A stretch of 64,000 bases of DNA from Liolophura sinensis (Eukaryota; Mollusca; Polyplacophora; Chitonida; Chitonidae), in contig NC_088303.1 in NCBI RefSeq assembly GCF_032854445.1, positions 9,801,501 to 9,865,500 on the forward strand, read 5' to 3'. This document shows, piece by piece, positions 25,063-36,167 of the stretch (within the stretch, counting starts at the first letter, position 1; the number at the start of each line of letters is the position of its first letter). Made by a program: the position numbers and the translations under genes. The notes beneath the pieces are model-generated. The model made no database searches. It worked only from the letters and a program-made list of their open reading frames with translations, and was not told where the DNA came from.

Positions 25063-26004
25063 CTTTGTTTTTTTTAACATCAGGATATATGACAATCCGG
25101 CAAACGCGATTTTGTTTCAAATGATACAAGAAATGAGCATACACAATAACCAGCTCTAGAAATTGATGTGCTCCATTTGACAAGTGTAAGCTATGAAACA
25201 ATGCCACATCGTAATTCTATGATAAAATTACTACCTATATATACTGTAAACATGGAGCCATATTTGGCATAATATGCACAATAAAAAACAAACATTTCAC
25301 AAACCCATCCCCTATACAAAGCAACTCTAAAATGTTTACAAGGCTCTTCACTGTCCTATAACCACTTGATGATAGTCAAATAAACGATGTACCCTTATAC
25401 ACATGGAATAAGACTGGAAGCCAAACGATATCAACTATGTAATCCCCTAGGAAACGTACTATTTATTACATGTACGTCACATCTTCGTAATCCTGTTTGA
25501 CAGGTCACATGATTAACCCAGACCACAATAGGGCAGAATGTGACAAAACTTACACACAAAAATCTCTATAAAATATCTGACAGTTTAACTCGACAGGCTC
25601 TGCGTTTTGAACGCTCTTTCCTATCTCTTTTTGTAGATTTGTCAAAAACAAGATTTATTTCTTCCATTAGGTATACATGAATCCTCAATTTAAAAAAAAA
25701 AAAAAAAAACAGAAGTTCGTACTTTTAGTACTATAATTGGGAAAGACAACAAATACATGTATGTACAATGTTGCTTGACCAAAACTACCAGAACTAGAAG
25801 CTTTGCTAAGTCTTGAACATGAGTGATCATAATTATTTTCCACATAACACGTGAGGGCCATCTGTTTAGGTGATTAGCATGCACTAGCAGCGATCTGTGA
25901 ACATTTGATTTACCGTTCCTTAGCAAACTTTTCACCCAAGGGAAGTGAAGAATTTCTTGTTCAGTTGTCCGGACTACACGTACTTCTCATCACCATGCAA
26001 ACAT

Positions 26005-26730
26005 CATCCTAAGCAGATGTGGTGTTTCTCAGTGACCACGGCTCAGGTTCACAAAGCGGCGTGCATTTTTTTTTGTCATACATTTGTCCTACGATATTTT
26101 GTACGTCATTATTACTGTATCATTGTCCTATATGTGCGATTATCGTACATGTACGACATCTTTATGAAACTGGGGCCAGATCCTGTCTAAGAGAGTTTAT
26201 GTAACATATGGCACGATCCTAAGCAGATGTGGTGTTGGCAGACTCGCAAATCAAATTCTGCCCATGTGAGTACATAAAGTCTGTGCAATGATGTGGTGTT
26301 ACCAATGACCAGAGCCTGTATGTGCAAGTTTATAAGTACATGCAATGATCCCATGCAGATGTGGTGTTAACCAATGACCAGATCCTGTCAGTGTGAGTTC
26401 ATAAATTGAATGGCATGATCCCAAGCAGATGTGGTGTTATAGTCAATGGCATGATCCAGAACAGATATGGTGTTAATCAATGACCAGATCCTGTCAGTGT
26501 GAGTTCATAAATTCAATGGCATGATCCCAAGCAGATGTGGTGTTATAATCAATGGCATGATCCAGAACAGATATGGTGTTAACCAATGACCAGATCCTGT
26601 CAGTGTGAGTTCATAAATTGAATGGCATGATCCCAAGCAGATGTGGTGTTATAGTCAATGACCAGATCATGTCAGTGTGAGTTCATAAATTGAATGGCAT
26701 GATCCAAAGCAAATGTGATGTTTATAGCAG
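26005..26730. repeat. 106-bp composite minisatellite
   Basis: CATGATCCCAAGCAGATGTGG recurs at 26414, 26520 and 26626 (106 bp apart), then a shortened 72-bp unit leads to 26698. Each long unit combines a 72-bp part (with CCAGATCCTGTCAGTGTGAG) and a 34-bp part (with AACAGATATGGTG). The leftmost unit is split by a MITE-like insertion. Confidence 0.9.
26040..26177. mobile_element. MITE-like element inserted in the 106-bp repeat
   Basis: The left end GGCTCAGGTTCACAAAGC pairs with a right end whose complement is GGCCCCAGTTTCATAAAG. The 138-bp interval interrupts the repeat-unit sequence between TGACCA and GATCCTGTC, and removing it restores a normal unit. CCA may be duplicated. Confidence 0.6.
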
Positions 26731-28441
26731 GTGATCCTTTCTCGGTCCTGTGTTACTGGACTATATATCCAAAACCTGTATTCTGTAAACGCTTTTTGTG
26801 AGTGTTTTCATCAATACAAGTCACACATGCAGCTGGTGTGCCTGTAGTATTAAATCCATATATGATCATTATCTCTGGTGTCAATGAAGTCACCCATGCA
26901 GTCCTGTTTAGTATAAATGCCCTCTTTCTTAAATCTTTTATAAAGTCAATGGTATTTACACAGTCACCCAAAGTGTTTAACTGCAGTCACCAATATAATT
27001 ATAATAGGATCTGGCGTAAATTCAGCCATCTTGCATGTGGTTCTTATTAGATTCGTTGTCAATGAAGTCCCAAAACTCTACATTAGTTTTTGACAGATGT
27101 ATCCTAATTCTGAGATCGTTCTGCCATATTTCCGAGCTTCATTTCCACATAAACCAGTCTGAATCCTGTTATTCAGCAATTCTCTACGTGAGTCAAAGCT
27201 GTACCCCATAAAAACGAGTTTCTGTTAAACATGGATAAATCCTGAGATCACAGCAAGTTTTAGTGAAAGAATAATAACCATAGAGGTTATAATAAGGTAA
27301 CAAAAGAAACTGGTACATTCATTGTCAGTCACCACGTTTATCTATTATCAGAGGACATTAATTGACAACATTTTAGTTTTTCCTAGAATTTGTTTGAAAG
27401 AATTCAAAGTTGCTGTTAGTACAGTAACATCTATGTCAATTGTCAAATTATTGTTTCAATGTTCATAAACAAGATGAAACTGTTTTTGCGATGTCCAGCT
27501 TTGACCTGTCAAGAAGAGCAAAGTTTAAAGGCAGAGTTCCGAAAACTGAAGGCAAACGTGGCAAAGGTACAGATCTGTAATCTGTAATCTCTGCTGGAAG
27601 GATAAAATAGATCTCAGATCTAAGGTTACAACAGAAGCTATTAAAATCTGGTTTCAGGGAAATGAGTGGCAAAGCCCAGCTAATGCACAGATCTGGATGA
27701 ATCTGGATAGCTTTGTTTTGTTAACTCAATGACAAAAACTTGACCAGAAGAGGTTTTAATGGAGTTTCCCATGTGATCATTGTGCCAACTGCTGTAATTA
27801 TAATGATCCCAAATGATGTTCTGTTAATGATGCCACAGGAATAACCCTTTCTCGGACCAAGTTTCACAAATCTTTTTTAATCCTTTTCTGTATTTTTTCT
27901 TGGAAGTGTTGTTGCCCTGTGGCACTCTTACCCAGATGTTATTTCTTGGAAAGAACAAGTTTTGTGCAAGTTGCCTTCCGTTGGTTGATAGTGTATCTAT
28001 TAGTAAAATCCCAACTGCATATTCTGCTCATGGGAAGATAGTTTTAAACTTCATGCAACTGTCACCTGAAAAGCCACTTAAAACTCAAGAAATACTTTTG
28101 TTTTCTTTACTGTATTAAATGCAGATGAACATTAGGTGGGTTTCATAGATCACACTGATAGTATACTGTTGGACAACATCGCAGGCACATTTTTGTCTAG
28201 CCTAAACCAAGTATTTATATCCAAAGTATAACCTCAATGAAACAACAAAAAACATTGTGTTCATAGGTCTACATGGGACAAATAAGTTGCAGGGATGACA
28301 TCAGACCTATCACCATCAACACCTTTCAGTAAATCCAACCATACAATACCAACAAATCACTATTTAAACAAATGACAAAAATGTAAAAAAAAACCCCAAA
28401 AAAACGAAAGTACTTTCTGAACTCATTTTTCATGATTACTC
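26731..28441. other. AT-rich non-coding DNA
   Basis: No gene, RNA or repeat recognised. Small ORFs below 83 codons lack any motif. If the zinc-finger transcript is as long as suspected, this is 3' UTR. Confidence 0.4.
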
Positions 28442-28643
28442 TAATTCCTCAACCTTTTTGCATATGAAAGAGCAACTTTCACAATAATTTAAGTACATTT
28501 TTAATTTGATTTTGGAGACAAAACTACATTGTTTGGATTGGTCAGTTTCAGGGCTACACAAAAATTATAACTGTATTAGTCAACACAAAAAAAATGCCTT
28601 TAGAATAAAAATCTTGTAAACATGTGAAAAGGTTGAAGAATTA
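28442..28643 (+). mobile_element. MITE-like element, copy 1 (about 200 bp)
   Basis: The ends are inverted repeats: TAATTCCTCAACCTTTTTG at the left and CATGTGAAAAGGTTGAAGAA (then TTA) at the right. The interior (TTTGATTTTGGAGACA, TCAGTTTCAGGGCTACAC) matches the inverted copy at 48107-48300. No coding capacity. Confidence 0.7.
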
Positions 28644-29858
28644 CAGAAATCAGGTGGTCACAAAATTTGTGGTTTCTTTTCCCTTCTTAATTAGACAATG
28701 TCCTGTTAATTAAAACACTGGCATAACTTTGTTTACAACTCTTTACAATAATTAGAAACTTACAATGTGAGAAAATATTTAAAAGGACACAGCTTTTAGC
28801 AAAAAGAGCCAAAAGTTACTAGAGCTATTAAACAATAACTGAAAATGCATACACTACATAACTGTAAAAAAGCTACACAATTTGTTCAAAGGTCTTGTGG
28901 ATATGCTAATCTCTGTCGGACACATTGAAAAAAAGACAGATGACAATACAGGCTAAACTGTAACAGACTTAAACCACTGTCTTTAGAAGACAAATTTCAA
29001 AAGATGTGCAGCTATATTTCTTTAAGATTTCAAAAAATACAATAAAAATTTTGTTTTATTACCTGTGGTAACAGACCAGTGGTCGAAAAAAGGCCCAAAG
29101 TATATGTACCTCAATACCTATATAAAGTCAAGAAGTCATGGATAAAAACTCGCACTGCAATTATTATAGTGTAAATAGTACACTCATGGGATCATAAAAA
29201 ATGAACTGTGAAAAATAATGCAATGGATAACCCATGAATGAAGTAAAATTTGAAAACAGTGATGAGTTCAAGTGAGATGTGAGCTGGACTGAGATACCTG
29301 TGCGAGTAAATCACATAACTAGTTGAACATGGCACAAAAGATTCCAGATCAAACACAAAGCTACATTAGATCACCTTACAGGACAATAAACAAGACTCAT
29401 CTGCATGTAGCTACACGTACAGTACGCCAAGGAAAAATCACAACAATGAGGATAAATAAGATGTTCTGTAACGTCTTAGCACTATCCATGCAAAGGGGGT
29501 GGGGGCACGGGTGAGGGTGGGTGCTGGGAAGCCGTGGAGGCTGGTGAGTCATTGACAGAAGTTTGCCAGATTTCATTCCCAAACTGCGACTTCTCATAAA
29601 GCTTTTGAAACGTGCTATACATATTTTATTTTGTCTTCAGAAATGTAAAACTTAACTGAAATTGTTTGCTTTTAATTTCAATAATATTTATTTTCTTATA
29701 GAACCTACATGAATTTCCCTTCTCGTCCATAAAATGTACATTATACCTAATTCTGCCATAAATTACAAAGTTGATTTTCTCCAACACAAAGCTTGACAGC
29801 GATGAGGCGCTGAACAGAACAGAACAGAAATCTTTTCAGTTTGAATGAATACTTGTAG
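28644..29858. other. AT-rich non-coding DNA with a G-rich patch
   Basis: No gene recognised. Runs GGGGG-T-GGGGG-CAC-GGG-TGA-GGG-T-GGG at 29495-29521 could form a quadruplex on the plus strand. Minus-strand AATAAA hexamers lie at 29625 and 29687. Confidence 0.45.
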
Positions 29859-30690
29859 CACAAGTTATAGAGCTCACCATGCAACAATGCCATAGCGATT
29901 AGACACCTTATTGTACGACACTGCCACACAAGTTATACAGCTCACTGTGCAACAATGCCACAGGGATTAGACACCTTATTGTACAACACCGCCACACATG
30001 TTATAGAGCTCACTGTGCAACAATGCCATAGCGATTAGACACCTTATTGTACGACACTGCCACACAAGTTATAGAGCTCGCTGTGCAACAATGCCATAGC
30101 GATTAGACACCTTATTGTACAACACCGCCACACAAGTTATAGAGCTCACTGTGCAACAATGCCACAGGGTTTAGACACCTCATTGTACAACACCGCCACA
30201 CAAGTTATAGAGCTCGCCGTGCAACAATGCAACAGGGATTAGATACCTTATTGTACAACACCGCCACACATGTTATAGAGCTCGCTGTGCAACAATGCCA
30301 CAGGGATTAGACAACTTATTGTATGACACCTCCACACAAGTTATAGAGCTCGCCATGCAAAAATGCCACAGCGATTAGATACCTTATTGTACAATACTGC
30401 CCCACGTTATAGAGCTCGCTGTGCAACGATGCCACAGCGATTAGACACCTTATTGTACGACACCGCAACACAAGTTATAGAGCTCGCTGTGCAACAATGC
30501 CACAGGGATAAGACACCTTAATGTACAACACCACCACACAAGTTATAGAGCTCACTGTGCAACAATGCCATAGGGATTAGACTGCTTATTGTACGACACT
30601 GCCACACAAGTTATAGAGCTCACCGTGCAACAATGCCACAGGGATAAGACAGCTTACTGTACAACACAGTCACACAAGTCAGAGAACTCA
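29859..30690. repeat. 68-bp minisatellite, about 12 copies
   Basis: The block ACAAGTTATAGAGCTCACTG recurs every 68 bp from 29.86 kb, with TGCAACAATGCCA, GATTAGACACCTTATTGTAC and CACTGCCACAC in each unit. The rightmost units are diverged. Unit length is not a multiple of three, so no long ORF arises. Confidence 0.95.
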
Positions 30691-31425
30691 CTGTGCAAAA
30701 CTGCCGCAGAACAAACATGTATATCTGAAGAAAAATGTTAAGAATACTGGCTTGTCTGTTGAAAGATTTTGGATGACAGTAAAATTCAGGTTACATAGAC
30801 ATCAGCTACCATAGGGTAAAATGGACAAGAAATTTGAATTAAAACTCATCTTGATACACAGGAGGCACAATGTATATCTCTTTATAAAAAACAATTCAAA
30901 TGTCATAACTAAAAAGGAAGACAACTCAACTTCACCACTTAAGACATACAATGACATGTAGATGACTTGTCTTAACAATGCAGATGACTCATTTTCACAA
31001 GTAAAAATATACTAGACTTGTTTCCTTGACTGAAAATGTGGATGGCTTGAGAACAATTACAATTTTCCAGACTGGGTAGAAACCCATACACGCCCCTGTA
31101 CATGTATGCAAATCAAACTGGTGTGCACATGTATTTGTAACATGTAGATATGCGTGGAACATAAAGTGTTCAAACATATGCCAAAATCATAAATAATGTT
31201 TAACAGAATTAAGAGCTTTTGCTAAGACATGTTATAAAGAGTACAGCTGGTGTCAAAAAAATATATAGCCCAGCCTATGATGTAGACTTGATACACGTCC
31301 ATGTAACCCATGACATCATGATAGCCATGTGATATAAAACTGATAACCATGTGGACGCACTGTATGCTAACAAAACCATATGTTACTGATTATGGCACAA
31401 CAATTTAATACAGCCATGATAATTT
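30691..31425. other. AT-rich spacer between minisatellites
   Basis: Nothing recognised apart from short A/T runs. Confidence 0.5.
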
Positions 31426-31429
31426 TACT

Positions 31430-34400
31430 CTCAGCAACCAGCATGGTTACAGTGTGACAGCATGTGGCATAAGCTGACCAGCATGGCTATTGTGCAATAG
31501 CATGTTTTGTGTTTCACAGTATGCAGTGTGGCTACTGTGTGACAGTGTCTGGCATGTTCAACACAGCAACCAACCTGGTTAGTATGGTTCACAGCATATG
31601 ACATGTACAACACAGCAACCAACCTGATTAGTACTGTGTGACAACATATGACATGTACAACACAGCAACCAGCCTGATTAGTACTGTGTGACAACATATG
31701 ACATGTACAACACAGCAACCAGCCTGATTAGTACTGTGTGACAACATATGACATATACAACACAGCAACCAACCTGGTTAGTAGTGTGTGACAGCATATG
31801 ACATTTACCACACAGCAACCAGCCTGCTTAGTACTGTGTGACAGCATACGGCATGTACACCATAGCAACCAGCCTGGCTTGTACTTCATGACAGCATATG
31901 GCACGTGGCAACCAGAATGGCCACTGTGTGATAGCTTTTATGGCAAATGACAACTTGCACATAGCATATGGCACATAACAACATGCTTGGCTACTGTGTA
32001 ATAGCATATATGACAGCAGGTAGAATATGGCAAATGTGTGAAAGCGTATGGCACATGGCAAGCAGCTTGGCTAATGGGTACTAGCATATATGGAAACAGA
32101 TAACATATGGCACATGGCAACCGGCATGGCTACTGTGTCATATCATGTAAGAGTTCCAGCGTATAGAGCAAAACTCAATCAGGGTCGACAGTATGATAAT
32201 AGGCAAATGGGTCCCAAATAATAAGTAAAATACGGGTTGTCAATTTACCTCAGTTAAGTGTTTTATGCCATATAGCAACCAACATGGCTACGGTGAAATG
32301 CCAATCTGGACACATGTAATGTAGCAAGCAGCATGGTTAATCCTGTGTGACAGTGTATGGCATATGGCTTCCTGCATGGCTTCTGTGTGATAGCATATGG
32401 CACATGACTACCACAACAGCTAATGTGTGATAGTATATGGCACAAGACAACCACAACAGCTAGTGTGTGACTGCATATTACATTACAACCACTGTAGCTA
32501 CTGAGTGATAGCATGTCACATGACAACCACAATAGCTGTTTTGTGATAGCGTATGGCATATGACAACCACAATAGCTGGCGTGTGATAGCATAGGGCACA
32601 TGACAATCACAATAGCCACTGTGTGATAGCATGTCACATGACAACCACTGTAGCTATACAGTGATAGCATATGGCAAATGACAACCACAATAGCCTGTGT
32701 GTGATAGCATATGGCACATGACAACCACAAGAGCTAATGTGTGATAGCACGTCACATGACAACTGCAACAGCTACTGAGCGATAGTATATGGCACATAAC
32801 GATGGCAATAGCTTGTGTGTGATAGCATATGTATCATGACAACCACAATAGCTGGTGTGTGATAGCATATGGCAACCACAACAGCTAGTGTTAAAGCATA
32901 TGGTACATGACAACCGCAACAGCTACTGACCGATAGTATATGGCACATAACGATGACAATAGCTTGTGTGTTATAGCATATGTATCATGACAACCACAAT
33001 AGCTGGTGTGTGATAGCATATGGCATATGACAACCACAACAGCTAGAGTTAAAGCATATGGCACATGACAACCGCAATAGCTGGTGTGTGATAGCATAGG
33101 GCACATGACAACCACAATAGCTGGTGTGTGATAGCATATGGCACGTGACAACCACAATAGCTAGTGGGATAGCATGCCACATGACAACCACTACAGCTGC
33201 TGAGTGATAGCATATGACAAATGACAACCACAATAGCATGTGTGTGATACCATGTCACATGACAACCACAGCACCTTGTGTGTGATAGCATATGGCACAT
33301 GACAACTACAACAGCTGATGTGTGATAGCATATGGCACAAGGCAACCACAATAGCTACTGAGTGATAGTATATGGCACATGACATCCACAATAGCTGGTG
33401 TGTGATAGCATATGGCACATGACAGGCACAACAGCTGGTGTGTGATAGCATATGGCACATGACATCCACAATAGCTACTGAGTGATAGCATATGGCACAT
33501 GACTGGCACAACAGCTGGTGTGTGATAGCATATGGCACATGACATCCACAATAGCTACTGAGTGATAGCATATAGCACATGAGAGGCACAACAGCTGGTG
33601 TGTGATAGCATATGGCACATGACATCCACAATAGCTGGTGTGTGATAGCATATGGCACATGACATGACACAATAGCTGGTGTGTGATAGCATATGGCACA
33701 TGACATCCACAATAGCTGGTGTGTGATAGCATATGGCACATGACAGGCATAACAGCTGGTGTGTGATAGCACATGGCACATGATATCCACAATAGCTACT
33801 GAGTGATAGCATATGGCACATGACAACCACAACAGCTACTGAGTGATAGCATATAGCACATGGCAGCCACAATAGCTACTGAGTGATAGCATATAGCACA
33901 TGACAGCCACAATAGCTACTGAGTGATAGCATATGGCACATGACAGCCACAATAGCTACTAAGTGATAGCATATAGCACATGACAGCCACAATAGCTACT
34001 GAGTGATAGCATATGGCATATGACAGCCACAATAGCTGGTGTGTGATAGCATATGAAACATGATAACCACCAAAGCTAGTGTGTTATAGCATGTCATATC
34101 ACAACCAATATAGCTAGTATGTAATAGCACATGACATGTGATAGCATATGGCACATGACCAGCCACAATAGCTTGTGTGTAAAATAGCACATGGCACATG
34201 ACAATCACAATAGCTACTGAGTGATAGCATATAGCACATGACAGCCACAATAGCTACTGAGTGATAGCATATGGCATATGATAACCACAATAGCTAGTGT
34301 GTAATAGCATATGGCACATGACATGTGACACCATATGGCACATGTCAACCACAACAGCTAGTGTGTTAAAGACGTGTGATAGCCTATGGCACACGACAAT

Positions 34401-35270
34401 AGCTGGTGTGTGATAACATATGAAACATGATAACCACAATAGCTAGTGTGTTATAGCATATGGCACATGATAACCACAATAGCTAGTGTGTAATAGCAAA
34501 TGGCACATGACAACCACAACAGCTTGTGTGTGACAGCATGTCAACCACAACAGCTAGTGTGTTATAGCATATGGCATATGACAACCACAACAGCTAGTGT
34601 TAAAGCATATGGCACTGACAACCGCAATAGCTGGTGTGATAGCATATGGCACATGACAACCACAATAGCTGGTGTGTGATAGCATATGGCACGTGACAAC
34701 CACAATAGCTAGTGGGATAGCATGCCACATGACAACCACTACAGCTGCTGAGTGATAGCATATGACAAATGACAACCACAATAGCATGTGTGTGATACCA
34801 TGTCACATGACAACCACAGCACCTTGTGTGTGATAGCATATGGCACATGACAACTACAACAGCTGATGTGTGTTAGCCTATTTCACACGACAACCAGCTT
34901 TGCTACTGTGAGATTGAACATGACACATGGAAACCAGAATGGCTACTGTATGATAGCATATGATAACCAAACTGACTACTGTGTGACAGAATGAATGACA
35001 CATGGCAATGAAAACAGCTAATGTGTGATAGCATATGGCACATGACAACCAACACACAGCATATGACAGACAGCAACCAGCATGGCTACTGTCGGATAGC
35101 ATATGGCAACCGGAATGATTACTGAGATACATGTAGCTGATGTTAAATACATGTAGCAACCAGCATGGTTAGTGGTGTGTGACAGTAGCATATAGGACAT
35201 GGTGACTAGCATGGTTACTGTATGATACTGGTAGCATGTGACACATGGCAAACAGAATGGCTATGGGCAT
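31430..35270. repeat. 40/50-bp minisatellite array, about 90 copies
   Basis: Left (31.44-32.15 kb) and right (34.88-35.26 kb) parts have a ~50-bp unit with CACAGCAACCAGCCTGATTA. The centre (32.27-34.87 kb) has a 40-bp unit with GAGTGATAGCATATGGCACA, TGACAACCACAATAGCTACT and variants. Shared phrases (TGTGATAGCATATGGCACATG, CAACCA) show common ancestry. Spacing of exactly 40 bp is seen at 33871, 33911 and onwards. Minus-strand Cys/His-rich ORFs up to 213 codons are repeat by-products, because 40 bp cycles all three frames without stops. A ~310-bp block is duplicated within the array. Confidence 0.95.
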
Positions 35271-36133
35271 GTATGACAAATATTATGTACCAGCTATTAT
35301 TATGTTACAGATTAATGACATATGCAACTGTAAAATCTACACGCACATTTATGGCAACAGGATGAAGACAAAATAAAACAATACAAGTTATAATCGATAT
35401 TATGTTACAGGTTGAGAACCTGCAGTTTCCACACAAGTATCAACATGTAAAAAATAATGTCAGTGGGCGTTCAACATATTGTAAAAATTACATTACAATT
35501 GTAATACAGCATTAAATTTAGCATTACGCCCAGACAAAGTACAAAGCGAGCAAAAAATATCACTATAGCACTTTGCAAACATGCACTATTGCAAAACAGC
35601 AAACAAAACATCTACACACATGGCTTATCATTGCTACAGATTTCAACCCCTAAGCAACACTGTTTATAAGTAAAAATAACTAATGCAGAAATAACATTAT
35701 ACATACATGTTCCATACACATGTATACATTTACAAAGACATGTAGGGTGAGAGAATTAAAATATAAATACAGTAGAACTGTACAACTATCGTCACAAAGT
35801 AAGTTTGACTTAAAACAAGACAAGAAAAACAAAACGAAACAGTGGATAGTTGAATAAACTATAAATCTGTTTAGGACGTCGAATGCAAGTAGTTATCACA
35901 AATTATGTAGGAAAACAAAATAAATGCCTTTTGTGAAAACATGTCATGACACAGTGTCGCACATACACACCAAAAAAAGACTCACTCCTAAATATTGCAG
36001 AACATGCAGAATACTAAAATTCTGTTCTTCAAATCAATTGTGATTCAGACCAGATATAAAAACCACTAATTGTAAATGTTTTTCATTTTTTTTTTGCAAT
36101 TTTCTTGATGTATTCTAATTTAAAGTTCTCTAG

Positions 36134-36167
<34 letters not shown>

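Noticed and set aside
32263-34787. Cys/His-rich minus-strand ORFs (up to 213 codons) as metal-binding proteins
   Set aside because: They are translations of a 40-bp tandem repeat in rotating frames. Overlapping ORFs in all frames look alike, and Cys/His spacing follows the repeat, not a known domain.
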